Part shown: positions 28,830-38,575 of the stretch, piece after piece | Layout of the letters: every line of letters starts with the position of its first letter | How positions within the stretch are numbered: the first letter of the stretch is position 1 | Assembly (NCBI GenBank): GCA_044227095.1 | Contig: JBGAFV010000001.1 | Span: 1,612,001-1,676,000 of the forward strand | From: JACMLD01 sp044227095 | GTDB lineage: Bacteria; Bacteroidota; Bacteroidia; Chitinophagales; Chitinophagaceae | Direction: 5' to 3' | DNA length: 64,000 nucleotides | Position numbers and translations under genes: made by a program | The notes under the pieces: model-generated | Told to the model about the DNA's origin: nothing | Seen by the model: only the letters and a program-made list of their open reading frames with translations | Databases searched by the model: none

Positions 28830-29561
28830 TTAACTAAGCAAAGCCGCTGCTGCTTCATCTACAAACCAATGCAGCTCTCCTGGTATTGGTTTTATTACCT
28901 GCGATGGGTATACATCAGGCTTGTAATCTCCTTCAATTACCTGTTGCAATGCAGGCGCTTTGCCCGCACCTGTAGCAAGAAATGCAACACAGGATGCTTT
29001 ATTTACAATAGGCGCAGTTAATGTAACGCGGTACATATTCTGCTGTTTTAAAAATAATGATGTTGTAAGTGTATCTTCAATATGCATGGCATGCGTGCCA
29101 GGGAATAATGATAGTGTATGCCCATCATCGCCCATACCAAGCAATACAAGATCAAAAGTAGGAGCGGGTGGAACTGCAGGAGGAAAATAAGCTTCTAATA
29201 TTTTTTCATATTCCAGTGCGGATGCTTCCGGTGTAATGTCTGTTCTCATACGGTGTATTTGCGTAGCAGGAACAGGAACGTGATCAAGTAGTGTATCAAA
29301 CGCCATTTTTGCATTGTTACGCTCATCAGTATAAGGAACAAAGCGTTCGTCGCCCCAGAAAATATGCAACTTGCTCCAGTCAATTTTCTCTTTATAGGGC
29401 GATGTTGCCAGCAATGTATTTAATTTTTGAGGTGTGCCGCCACCAGATAAAACAAGTGTAAAACGATTTTTCTTTTTTAAAGTAGCAGCAATATAGTCAA
29501 CCATCCATTCTGCCACTGCAACACTTAGTTCATCGTTATTCTTATAAATATGCAATTCCAT
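28830..29561 (-). CDS. pgl: 6-phosphogluconolactonase
   Basis: 243 residues, with the family motifs LVLSGGGTPQKL, IFWGDERFVPY and GMGDDGHTLSLFPG. Hydrolyses 6-phosphogluconolactone in the oxidative pentose phosphate pathway. It is the last gene of the gnd-zwf-pgl run, 15 bases after zwf. Confidence 0.95.
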   Translation of the reverse strand: MELHIYKNNDELSVAVAEWMVDYIAATLKKKNRFTLVLSGGGTPQKLNTLLATSPYKEKIDWSKLHIFWGDERFVPYTDERNNAKMAFDTLLDHVPVPATQIHRMRTDITPEASALEYEKILEAYFPPAVPPAPTFDLVLLGMGDDGHTLSLFPGTHAMHIEDTLTTSLFLKQQNMYRVTLTAPIVNKASCVAFLATGAGKAPALQQVIEGDYKPDVYPSQVIKPIPGELHWFVDEAAAALLS

Positions 29562-29576
29562 ATTTTGTTGTAATTA

Positions 29577-31085
29577 TTATTTTGATGAAGAAAGTGTAAT
29601 CCAGTTGTGGCCATCTTTTGCTATTAATGCTTCAGCATCTTCTGGTCCCCAACTGTCTGGCGCATAGTTTGGAAAATCTATAGCAGCACGGTTTTGCCAG
29701 GATTCAAGAATTGGCATTACAATCTTCCATGCAGCTTCTACCTGGTCTGCACGCATAAACAATGTAGCATTTCCTTCCATCACATCTAGCAGCAATGTTT
29801 CATAAGCTTCGGGTTCTTGCCCTTCGTAAGAGTCTTTATAACTGAAAGCCATATCAACGGGATCGAGTATCAACGATTGACCGGGCTGTTTAGATTGAAA
29901 ACGCAAGCGTATGTCCATTTCCGGTTGAATGCTTATTGTAAGCCGGTTAGAACGCCATGTTTCTGCTGCTTCCGGAGGAAATGCATAATTAGGCGCAGCT
30001 TTAAACTGAACAGTAATAGTGGTTGCTTTTTCATGCATGCGTTTGCCGGTGCGTACATAAAACGGCACATCCTGCCAGCGCCAGTTATCAATATAAAATT
30101 TTACTGCAGCAAACGTATCGTTTGATGATGCAGGCGCTACATTTTTTTCTTTGCGGTATTCATTTACTTTTTCGCCTTTCATCCATCCGTCAGCGTATTG
30201 ACCCCTTACTGCATATTGCGGTACCTGCTCAGGTGTTATTTTGCGGATGGCATGCAGCACATCAACTTTTTTATTTCTTATTTCATTGGCATCAAACGAT
30301 ACCGGAGCTTCCATAGCAACCATACACATCAATTGCAAAATATGGTTCTGCACCATATCACGCAAAGCGCCGGAAGTTTCATAATAAGCACCCCGGCCTT
30401 CCATGCCAACAGTTTCTGATGCGGTTATCTGCACATGCTCTATATAATTCCTGTTCCAGATAGGTTCAAACAATGCATTGGCAAAACGCAATGCAAGAAT
30501 ATTTTGAACAGTTTCTTTTCCAAGGTAATGATCTATGCGGTAGATCTGCTGCTCATCAAACATACTTGCCAGCAATGCATTCAGTTCATGTGCACTCTTA
30601 AGATCATGGCCAAATGGTTTTTCTACAACAACCCTGGTACATTTTGTATCTGCACAAATGTTTAATGGGCCAAGCTTTTTAAGAATATCGGGCACTAGCC
30701 AGGGCGCAACCGCCATATAAAAAATTACATTGGGATGCTCTCCGTATTCCTGTTCTTTTGCTTTAACTACCTCTGCAATTTTCTGGTATTCTTCTTCTTT
30801 TTCTGCATCCATTTGCAGGTAATGAACATGCTTTTTAAACTCATCCCACTTGCCATTTTGTTCACCTTTTCTCCTGCTGAATTGTTTAATGCCATCAAGC
30901 AAATGTTCGTGATAAGCTTCCCCTGCATATTCTGTGCGGCCAATACCAACAATGTCGAATTTTTCCGGCATCCATTCGTCAATAAATAAATTGAAAAGTG
31001 CAGGAGATAATTTTCTGTAATTCAGATCGCCGCTGCCACCAAAAATAAATAAGAGTGATGCTGGCGGCCTTTTATGATTTTGCAT
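29577..31085 (-). CDS. zwf: Glucose-6-phosphate 1-dehydrogenase
   Basis: 502 residues from the ATG at 31085; the frame continues to 31154 without family match. N-terminal NADP motif FGGSGDLNYRKL, active site IDHYLGKE, and the family C-terminal domain. It makes NADPH and 6-phosphogluconolactone. The spacer to gnd (31086-31189) consists of degenerate GACTCACGA words. Confidence 0.96.
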   Translation of the reverse strand: MQNHKRPPASLLFIFGGSGDLNYRKLSPALFNLFIDEWMPEKFDIVGIGRTEYAGEAYHEHLLDGIKQFSRRKGEQNGKWDEFKKHVHYLQMDAEKEEEYQKIAEVVKAKEQEYGEHPNVIFYMAVAPWLVPDILKKLGPLNICADTKCTRVVVEKPFGHDLKSAHELNALLASMFDEQQIYRIDHYLGKETVQNILALRFANALFEPIWNRNYIEHVQITASETVGMEGRGAYYETSGALRDMVQNHILQLMCMVAMEAPVSFDANEIRNKKVDVLHAIRKITPEQVPQYAVRGQYADGWMKGEKVNEYRKEKNVAPASSNDTFAAVKFYIDNWRWQDVPFYVRTGKRMHEKATTITVQFKAAPNYAFPPEAAETWRSNRLTISIQPEMDIRLRFQSKQPGQSLILDPVDMAFSYKDSYEGQEPEAYETLLLDVMEGNATLFMRADQVEAAWKIVMPILESWQNRAAIDFPNYAPDSWGPEDAEALIAKDGHNWITLSSSK

Positions 31086-31189
31086 GGTTGTAAGTCGTTT
31101 ATGAAATAATTTTTTGATCGTCAGTCGTGAGTATAAATCAACGTCGTCGATCACTCACGTCTGACGACTCACGATTGACATCAGGAACC

Positions 31190-32602
31190 TCACGATCCCC
31201 ATTCAGTATGAAACGTTCCTTCCATATCTGTACGCTGATAAGTATGTGCACCAAAATAATCACGTTGCGCCTGTATCAGGTTTACCGGCATAATGGCGCT
31301 GGTGTATGCTTCAAAATAACTCAACGAACTCATTAAAGCACCCGCAGGTATCTTGCTTTGCAACGATAACTTAAGAGCAGCCCTGAGGTTTTTTTCTTTT
31401 TTCTTTACCAGCTTAGCAACAGATTTATCTGCCAGAATGTTTGGTAACTGTTTGTTCTTTTTAAATGCTTTGTAAAAAGTTTCCAGCGATGCTGAGCGGA
31501 TAATGCAACCGCCTCTCCATATTTTTACCACATCCTGCAATGGTATTTGCATGTCAAGCTCTGTAGATGCAATGTGCAGCATAGCTAATCCCTGCGCATA
31601 ACACATCAGCGTAGCAAAATAAAGTGCGTCGTGTGTTTGTTTTATAACTACTTTCTTTTTTGCTTTAATGGGTTTAACCGATGGTTTGTATACATCTGCA
31701 GCAACAAGCCGCTCTTCTTTAAAGGAAGAAATATTTCTCATGGCAACAGCCATATCTATAACAGGAATAGGGGCAGGTAAGTTCATTGCATCCTGCGATG
31801 TCCATTTGCCAGTGCCTTTGGAACCTGCTTTATCAAGAATCATATCAACCAGCCTCTTGCCGGTCTTATCGTCTTTCTGTTTAAAAATATCGGCAGTTAT
31901 TTCAATTAGGAAAGATTGCATTTCGCCTTCATTCCATTCTTTAAAAACTTCGTGCAGTTCATCATTGTCTAATCCAAGGCCACGATGCAGTATATCATAT
32001 GCTTCGCTGATGAGTTGCATAATTGCATACTCAATACCGTTATGTACCATTTTTACATAATGACCGGCAGCGCCTTTGCCCATGTATGCCACGCATGGTT
32101 CATTATTTACTTTTGCTGAAACTGCTTCCAGCATTGGTTTTATATGCGGGTAAGCTTCTGCATCGCCGCCGGGCATAATGCTTGGGCCTTTGCGTGCGCC
32201 TTCTTCTCCTCCTGAAACACCCATGCCCGTAAAATGAATGTTTTTGCTTTGTAAATAACTAACACGACGCAGTGTATCTGTAAAATGAGAATTGCCGCCA
32301 TCTATAATAATATCGCCGGGCTGCACCAATGGCAATAAACTTTCTATTACATCATCTACTATTTTTCCTGCGGGAACCAGCATCATAATTTTTCTTGGTG
32401 TTTCCAGCAGATCAATCATTTCTTTTAAAGTGCTTACACCTTTAACTATAGTGCCTTTAGTGGCAGCAGCTTCCAATGCAGCAGACTTCTGGCTATCTTT
32501 ATCAAACCCAATAACTTTATAACCATGGTCGGCCATGTTCAGTAAAAAATTACGACCCATTACGCCGAGACCAATCATTCCAAACTGGTAAGTATTATCC
32601 AT
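31190..32602 (-). CDS. gnd: 6-phosphogluconate dehydrogenase (decarboxylating)
   Basis: 470 residues. N-terminal NADP fold IGLGVMGRNFLLNMADHG, substrate motifs GVSGGEEGARKGPSIMPGG and KMVHNGIEYAIMQ. Converts 6-phosphogluconate to ribulose 5-phosphate. First gene of the operon; the divergent MFS gene starts 212 bases away across a repeat-rich spacer. Confidence 0.96.
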   Translation of the reverse strand: MDNTYQFGMIGLGVMGRNFLLNMADHGYKVIGFDKDSQKSAALEAAATKGTIVKGVSTLKEMIDLLETPRKIMMLVPAGKIVDDVIESLLPLVQPGDIIIDGGNSHFTDTLRRVSYLQSKNIHFTGMGVSGGEEGARKGPSIMPGGDAEAYPHIKPMLEAVSAKVNNEPCVAYMGKGAAGHYVKMVHNGIEYAIMQLISEAYDILHRGLGLDNDELHEVFKEWNEGEMQSFLIEITADIFKQKDDKTGKRLVDMILDKAGSKGTGKWTSQDAMNLPAPIPVIDMAVAMRNISSFKEERLVAADVYKPSVKPIKAKKKVVIKQTHDALYFATLMCYAQGLAMLHIASTELDMQIPLQDVVKIWRGGCIIRSASLETFYKAFKKNKQLPNILADKSVAKLVKKKEKNLRAALKLSLQSKIPAGALMSSLSYFEAYTSAIMPVNLIQAQRDYFGAHTYQRTDMEGTFHTEWGS

Positions 32603-32814
32603 ATTGTAAATTGTTAAGGAGGCGTAAAATTAGGCAATATTTGATAGTCAATAGTCAGTAGTTAAATAGTCTATAGCCAGTATTCAATTGTTAACAGATA
32701 AATAATCGTAAAGCGATAGCCAGAAATCAGTTTTGACTAAAGACTCACGGCTGTTGGCTACAGACTGCAGACTATCGACTTTTCTCTATTACTTTGCATT
32801 AATTCCAAAACATT

Positions 32815-34071
32815 ATGAGAGAAAAACGGTCCGCCGCAATAGGATTTATTTTTATTACGGTGCTGGTAGACGTAATAGGCTGGGGATTAATAATACCAGT
32901 TATGCCGCGTTTGATTGCAGAGATGAAGCATATTCCTGTTAACGAAGCAAGTAAATACGGCGGCACTTTGTTAATGGTGTATGCACTAATGCAGTTTGTT
33001 TTTGCACCTGTGCTGGGCAACCTTAGTGATAAATATGGAAGAAGGCCTGTGTTGTTGTTTTCTCTTTTTGGTTTTGGCATTGATTATTTGCTGGTAGCAT
33101 TTGCGCCAACGTTTGGATGGTTTTTTGTTGCACGGATTATTTCTGGTATTACAGGCGCAAGCTTTACAACTGCATCAGCCTATATAGCAGATATAAGTTC
33201 AGCAGAAACCCGAGCAAAGAATTTTGGTATGCTTGGTGCCGCTTTCGGGTTAGGTTTTATTATTGGCCCTGCACTTGGTGGTTTGCTTACGGGTTTTGGT
33301 ATACGCGGACCATTTTATGCAGCAGCAATTCTTACATTATTAAACTGGTTATACGGTTATTTTGTTTTACCAGAATCATTAAGCAAAGAAAACCGTCGTC
33401 CGTTCTCGTGGTCGAGGGCTAATCCACTTGGTTCATTACTGCATTTACAAAAATATCCTGCAATAGCAGGATTGGTGTTTTCGCTTGTACTGGTATATCT
33501 TGGGGCACATGCAGTACAAAGCAACTGGAGTTTTTTTACAGTATACCAGTTTAAATGGAGCGAAAAAATGGTAGGTATCTCGCTGGCAGTTGTTGGTGTA
33601 ATGGTAGCATTGGTACAGGGTGGTCTTATAAGAGTTATTAATCCTAAACTTGGTAACGAAAAAAGTGTTTATGCAGGCCTTGGCATGTATGCCATAGGAA
33701 TGTTCCTGTTTGCTTTTGCCACACAAAGCTGGATGATGTTTGCTTTTTTAATACCGTATTGTATGGGCGGTATTGCAGGCCCGGCATTGCAATCAATTAT
33801 TGCCGGGCATGTACCAGCTAATGAGCAGGGAGAATTGCAAGGCGGCCTTACATCATTAATGAGCCTTACTTCTATTATTGGCCCTTATATAATGACACAC
33901 TTGTTTTATTTTTTTACAAAAGACAATGCGCCTGTTCATTTTCCCGGTGTATCGTTTTTATTAGGGGGAATATTAATGCTGGCAAGCGCTGTTATTGCGT
34001 ATATAGTGCTTCGGAATGAAAAGGCTGCTACTGAACTGAATACGGCCGTTAACAAAATCTTTGAGAAATAA
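32815..34071 (+). CDS. MFS transporter, TetA/TCR-like
   Basis: 418 residues, 12 helices, with the motif A loop GNLSDKYGRRPVLLFSL after helix 2. Drug:proton antiporter family; substrate not determinable. A TTACTTTGCA element at 32789-32798 fits the Bacteroidota -7 box. Confidence 0.9.
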   Translation: MREKRSAAIGFIFITVLVDVIGWGLIIPVMPRLIAEMKHIPVNEASKYGGTLLMVYALMQFVFAPVLGNLSDKYGRRPVLLFSLFGFGIDYLLVAFAPTFGWFFVARIISGITGASFTTASAYIADISSAETRAKNFGMLGAAFGLGFIIGPALGGLLTGFGIRGPFYAAAILTLLNWLYGYFVLPESLSKENRRPFSWSRANPLGSLLHLQKYPAIAGLVFSLVLVYLGAHAVQSNWSFFTVYQFKWSEKMVGISLAVVGVMVALVQGGLIRVINPKLGNEKSVYAGLGMYAIGMFLFAFATQSWMMFAFLIPYCMGGIAGPALQSIIAGHVPANEQGELQGGLTSLMSLTSIIGPYIMTHLFYFFTKDNAPVHFPGVSFLLGGILMLASAVIAYIVLRNEKAATELNTAVNKIFEK

Positions 34072-34096
34072 AAGTTTTATTACTGATTTAAAGGGT

Positions 34097-34104
34097 TACC
34101 TTTG
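34097..34104 (+). promoter_or_regulatory. Bacteroidota -7 promoter box TACCTTTG
   Basis: An exact TAnnTTTG match followed by CATTGC, about 130 bases before the RRM gene. The long leader it implies is usual for cold-shock-type genes. The -33 box is not clear. Confidence 0.6.
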
Positions 34105-34237
34105 CATTGCAATATTTGAGTTAGTCAGTTAGTAAGTGAACGATTTTTTCTGCTACGCAATTTCTGCTTTTAGTTAGTCTTCTTTATTTACGCTGTTTTT
34201 TCTCAGATCTTTTTTAATATTAAAGTATTTTACAAAC

Positions 34238-34555
34238 ATGAACATTTATGTTTCAAATTTAAGCTTCAACGTACAGGATGAAGACTTAAGAGAGTTTTTC
34301 GCAGAGTACGGAGAAGTTACATCTGCAAAAGTTATTCTTGACAAATTCACTAACAAAAGCCGTGGCTTTGGTTTTGTTGAAATGTCTGATGACACTGCAG
34401 GACAAAAAGCTATCCAGGAACTTGATGGTGCACAGGTTGAAGGCCGTGCTATCACAGTTACTGTAGCTAAACCAAGAGAAGAAAGAACAGGCGGCGGCAA
34501 TGGCGGCGGCAGACGTTCTTTTTCTGGTTCTAACAATGGTGGAAGCCGTTGGTAA
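34238..34555 (+). CDS. Glycine-rich RRM RNA-binding protein
   Basis: 105 residues: one RRM with RNP2 IYVSNL and RNP1 RGFGFVEM, then a Gly/Arg/Ser tail (GGGNGGGRRSF). Similar to cyanobacterial and Bacteroidota cold-induced RNA-binding proteins that act as RNA chaperones. Single-gene unit with its own promoter and terminator. Confidence 0.94.
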   Translation: MNIYVSNLSFNVQDEDLREFFAEYGEVTSAKVILDKFTNKSRGFGFVEMSDDTAGQKAIQELDGAQVEGRAITVTVAKPREERTGGGNGGGRRSFSGSNNGGSRW

Positions 34556-34596
34556 TCCAGTAGCGTATTTAAACAGTTAATTTGTTTCGATACTAA

Positions 34597-34628
34597 AAGA
34601 GGGCCTTATGGCCCTCTTTCTTTTTTTA
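34597..34628 (+). terminator. Rho-independent terminator of the RRM gene
   Basis: Hairpin AGAGGGCC-TTAT-GGCCCTCT followed by TTCTTTTTTT. Confidence 0.9.
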
Positions 34629-34715
34629 ATCTAGTTGATCTTAATTGCCTGCATCCAATACTTTTCTTGGCTATTGTATCATTTCAATAAAAACAGTTTT
34701 TTATTGGTGCCATTA

Positions 34716-35003
34716 TTATCTCCAGTGTCCGCGGTTCCAACGGTATCCTTTTCTTGTTTGCGTCCAGCCTCCATCGTGCCATACACGGCCAGGTCTTGGT
34801 CTGTCCCATCTTCCTTCACGCCAGGTATATCTTCCGCCACTCCAGTACCAGTCGCCACCAATCCATACATAATTAGGTCCGGGTGCTACAGGCCTTGTAT
34901 AAATTACATCTGCCGGCCTTGATGCCACTACTTCTGTTGGGCCACATGAATTGAATGTTAACGCAGTTGCTAATAATGCTATAGCTATCAAATAATTTTT
35001 CAT
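34716..35003 (-). CDS. YXWGXW-type repeat lipoprotein
   Basis: 95 residues. Lipoprotein signal ending FNSC, then Trp/Tyr/Gly-rich repeats (YVWIGGDWYWSGGRYTW, HDGGWTQTRKGYRW). The repeat unit is that of the YXWGXW family of small surface lipoproteins; function unknown. Confidence 0.82.
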   Translation of the reverse strand: MKNYLIAIALLATALTFNSCGPTEVVASRPADVIYTRPVAPGPNYVWIGGDWYWSGGRYTWREGRWDRPRPGRVWHDGGWTQTRKGYRWNRGHWR

Positions 35004-35181
35004 TGTTGTTTTTTTAATGAAGAATAATTACTTCAATAAAAAAACTGTGCCGTTTGCCGAAGCGTTGTATACTATTGATTATGATGTTTAAAATGTTTTC
35101 ATTACTAGGAATAAAGATGCCGGTTGTAGACAGATTTCTACAACCGGCATGCTCATTAAAATAGTATTATTAAAATAATTT

Positions 35182-35646
35182 TTATTGTTTTTCCGCAGGA
35201 GGTGGCGGCGGAGGATTATGATGCTCTTCTTCGTTCATTTCCGGCGCTTCCGGATGTGGTTCACCGTGATGGCAGGTGACACATGTTATTTCCAACTGTC
35301 CGCCAAATGAAGGATTTTTTACTGCAAAGAATTTCTTATTGATGTTCAGTGTCATCTTCATCATAGCTCTTGCAATACTTTTTTCTGGTTTATCATCGCT
35401 TGCAAAATCGGGCCATTTGGAAACAGTAGTATCTTTTGAAGGTGCGTGACAAAATCCGCATTTAACACCAAGTGCATTGTTAAACTGTTTCATTACTTTA
35501 TGAAGATCTTCGTGGCTGATGTCTTTGGGAAGAATCTTAAGATTTTTATAACCAGGATCATCTGCAGGCGGGGTTGTAAATGCTACTGCTGTTGTAACTA
35601 CAATGGCCATTGCAACCATTACTATCATTTTTCTGTTCATGTGCAT
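35182..35646 (-). CDS. Small di-heme c-type cytochrome
   Basis: 154 residues. Signal/anchor segment at the N-terminus, two heme sites CGFCH and CVTCH with about 60 residues between, and a Glu/His/Pro-rich tail. Resembles the photosynthetic-reaction-centre-type cytochrome family seen in non-photosynthetic Bacteroidota. A periplasmic electron carrier is likely; its partner is unknown. Confidence 0.82.
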   Translation of the reverse strand: MHMNRKMIVMVAMAIVVTTAVAFTTPPADDPGYKNLKILPKDISHEDLHKVMKQFNNALGVKCGFCHAPSKDTTVSKWPDFASDDKPEKSIARAMMKMTLNINKKFFAVKNPSFGGQLEITCVTCHHGEPHPEAPEMNEEEHHNPPPPPPAEKQ

Positions 35647-35732
35647 AAGAAGTATTTATGATTCGATAAATTTATAAAATTATCTCTATCGTTTTGTAAT
35701 TGTACTGGTTGTTTCTTTTTTTCTGAAGCCAT

Positions 35733-37889
35733 TTATTTTTTTATGTACCTGTCAAAGAACTCCCATGTGCGCAGCATCTGATCTATACGTTGCCTGTTGT
35801 TGCCACTGCGTGTAAGTTCATGCGTGCCGCCGGGGTGCCTCACATATTCAACAGGCCTTCCTAATACTTTTAAACTGCGGTATAACATTTCACTTTGTAC
35901 AAAACCAGTGCGCCTGTCATTGTCTCCATGAAAAATAATATACGGCGTTGTTATGTTTTGAACATAATTGATTGGCGATTCCCTTTCAAGATTAGCTTTT
36001 GCTGCTTCCTCCCATGGATAACCGCCAAAATAATTGGGCACCAATCTCCATGCATTGCCTTCACCAAAAAATGTTGCAAGGTCGTATACACCACGCTGGC
36101 TGCAGGCTGCTTTAAACCGGTGATCATGTGCTATAATCCAAGCCACAAGATAACCAGCATAAGAACCACCGGTAACCACTAACCGAGAAGTATCAGCCCA
36201 ACCTTCTGCAACTGCTTTGTCAAGCGCAGTAAGTACATCGCTTGTTGGCCCCGTGCCCCAGTCGTTTATATTGGCACGTAAGAAATCCATGCCATAGCCA
36301 CCGCTTCCGCGTGGGTTGCAGTATACTACACCGTAGCCCTTGCTGCACCAGAATTGAAACTCATGCCACATGCTTGTTTCGCCGGGGCCCCACATAGCAG
36401 ACGGCCCACCGTGTATGTTTAGCAACAATGGAAACTTTTTGCCGGCCTGGTAGTTTAATGGTTTCATTACCCAATACTCAATTGTTTGCCCTTTGCTGTT
36501 GGTAAAAGTTTTTTTCTCAGGAAATGACAATTGTTTTTTCTGCACCCAGTCAAAATTTATACTGCTGATGCGTTTGGCATTTTTTGCGCTGGCATCTGCT
36601 AAGTATACTTCATATGGATCTGCAGGTTCTGTTTTTGCATAAACAAGTTTATTGTTTACAATATCAAAACTTACAATACCGCTGTTATAGTCTGTAAGCT
36701 GTTCTACCTGTTTTGTTTTTACATCAGCTCTATATATAGGAGCTCCACCATTGCTTTGCGCAGTAAAATAAATATACTTTTCGTCGTTGCTCCATACAAA
36801 ACCAGCTTTGCTACGATCCATAGGAATAACCATTGCATCTGCAGCCGTGCCATTTACCGGCATAACATTAAGTGAAGGTATGTTTACAAAAGAAGTGGTG
36901 CCAGATATAAATGCAAGCCATTTACCAGAAGGAGAGATTTTTGGCGAGCCAAAGCTTTTTCCTTCTTCTCCCAATATTTTTTTTAATTGCGTGCCATCAG
37001 TGTTTACAATAAATATTTCGTTTTCCTGTGAACGATCTGCATTTTGCAATGAATCTACATCGCCTGAAAGCAGCAGTTGTTTTCCATCTGGCGTAAAATC
37101 TGCACTGTTGAAACTATAAAAGCCTTTGCTTACTTCAACAGGTGCAGCACCTTGTTGTGCAGCTACAATAAAAAAATGATTGAAACGAATTTCCGTTGAG
37201 ACATCCATTTCATCCTGGAAAACAAGTTTATTAACCACTTTTGCTTTTTTGTCTGTTACATTGTTGTCGAGATAGGCCCTTATCTCATCAATGTTTCCAT
37301 CAGGATCTGCTTTGGCTGTATTGTTTTCTAACTGCTGATTTTTTTCAAAACCAGGTTTTTCGAACGGCCATGCAGGTATAGCATGTGTTGGATTTAAAAC
37401 GGAATCTTTTAAAAGTTCTTTCAAACCGATATTAGAAGAAAATAAAATTGATTTTCCATCGGGGCTCCATTTAGGCGTACCTGCACCGTATTTGTATTTG
37501 GTAAGCTGAATGGCTTCGCCGCCATCGAGTGCTATTAAAAAGATCTGTGGCTTTGCATCTGCAATGCGTACAAAAGCAATTTGTTTACCATCTGGGCTGA
37601 AAGCAGGTTGCGAAGAACTTTCTTTTCCTGTAAGCTGCTTCGGCATTGCGGTACCGTCAGTGCCCGTTACCCAAACCTGGTTTACGTATTTGTATTCCCA
37701 TTTTGTATCGCCATCCGGTTCTATAGCAGTAACTGTAAAAGCTGCTTTGCTGCCATCGTTGCTAAGTGTAACACCGCTGATGGATTTTATCTTTAGCATG
37801 TCTGTTACTTTAACAGGGTCTTTAGCCGGTTGTGCAAATGCGAAGGAAGTAATTGAAAAAACAATAAGGGTTAAAACAATTTTTCTCAT
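35733..37889 (-). CDS. S9 family prolyl oligopeptidase / acylaminoacyl peptidase
   Basis: 718 residues from the ATG at 37889, which opens a signal peptide (MRKIVLTLIVFSITSFAFAQ); the frame upstream to 38066 is not family-like. Beta-propeller of WD/TolB-like repeats up to about residue 430 (SPDGKQIAFVR, SPSGKWLAFIS), then alpha/beta hydrolase with GGSYAGY (Ser), HGDNDRRTGF (Asp) and PGGTHEL (His). A periplasmic serine peptidase taking short peptides. Confidence 0.93.
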   Translation of the reverse strand: MRKIVLTLIVFSITSFAFAQPAKDPVKVTDMLKIKSISGVTLSNDGSKAAFTVTAIEPDGDTKWEYKYVNQVWVTGTDGTAMPKQLTGKESSSQPAFSPDGKQIAFVRIADAKPQIFLIALDGGEAIQLTKYKYGAGTPKWSPDGKSILFSSNIGLKELLKDSVLNPTHAIPAWPFEKPGFEKNQQLENNTAKADPDGNIDEIRAYLDNNVTDKKAKVVNKLVFQDEMDVSTEIRFNHFFIVAAQQGAAPVEVSKGFYSFNSADFTPDGKQLLLSGDVDSLQNADRSQENEIFIVNTDGTQLKKILGEEGKSFGSPKISPSGKWLAFISGTTSFVNIPSLNVMPVNGTAADAMVIPMDRSKAGFVWSNDEKYIYFTAQSNGGAPIYRADVKTKQVEQLTDYNSGIVSFDIVNNKLVYAKTEPADPYEVYLADASAKNAKRISSINFDWVQKKQLSFPEKKTFTNSKGQTIEYWVMKPLNYQAGKKFPLLLNIHGGPSAMWGPGETSMWHEFQFWCSKGYGVVYCNPRGSGGYGMDFLRANINDWGTGPTSDVLTALDKAVAEGWADTSRLVVTGGSYAGYLVAWIIAHDHRFKAACSQRGVYDLATFFGEGNAWRLVPNYFGGYPWEEAAKANLERESPINYVQNITTPYIIFHGDNDRRTGFVQSEMLYRSLKVLGRPVEYVRHPGGTHELTRSGNNRQRIDQMLRTWEFFDRYIKK

Positions 37890-38131
37890 GACAGTAGTTT
37901 GAATACTGAATGTACGAATTGATTGCAATGGAACGCTGATTTTTATGATTATGATGCTCTCTTTTACCACAGCGTTGTATGAGTTTTTCAAAGCGTTAAA
38001 AGAGTTTTTCTTTGCGTTCGCTACATCTTTGCGTCCTTGCGTAAAACAATAAGAATTAAACCGCAAGAAATGTTAGCCATAGCATCGTGCCTTAATTATA
38101 ATCCTATTTTTGAAGCCTAAACAATTTTACC

Positions 38132-38479
38132 ATGAGCAACTTAGTGCAGGAATTTAATGACTACCGTACAAAAATGAATGAGGTGATATTAAGCAAGGAA
38201 AACCTTGTAATGAAACGCCTCTGGAACCTTGATACCAACACCTATGCAGAAGGTGCCCTTGATACAAAAACCAAAGAAATGCTAGGCCTTGTAGCCAGCA
38301 TGGTATTGCGCTGCGATGATTGCATTAAATATCATCTTGGTAAATGCCATGAACTGGCTATAACTACCGAACAGGTGTATGAAATTTTTGCAGTAGCAAA
38401 TATTGTAGGCGGTACCATAGTTATTCCGCATACAAGAAGGGCTGCAGAGTATTGGGAAGAATTGATTGGCAGAAGCTGA
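38132..38479 (+). CDS. Carboxymuconolactone decarboxylase family (AhpD-like)
   Basis: 115 residues with the helical CMD core and the redox motif CDDCIKYHLGKCHE. AhpD-like proteins reduce peroxiredoxin partners; whether this one does is unknown. Located 97 bases before the 2-oxoacid oxidoreductase gene. Confidence 0.85.
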   Translation: MSNLVQEFNDYRTKMNEVILSKENLVMKRLWNLDTNTYAEGALDTKTKEMLGLVASMVLRCDDCIKYHLGKCHELAITTEQVYEIFAVANIVGGTIVIPHTRRAAEYWEELIGRS

Positions 38480-38575
38480 TGAGCCGTCTTCTTCGTTAAA
38501 AACAATTAAAATACCCATTTAAAGTTTATAATTATTAGCGAACTTTGTACATTGTAACAATAATGCCTGTTTGAA

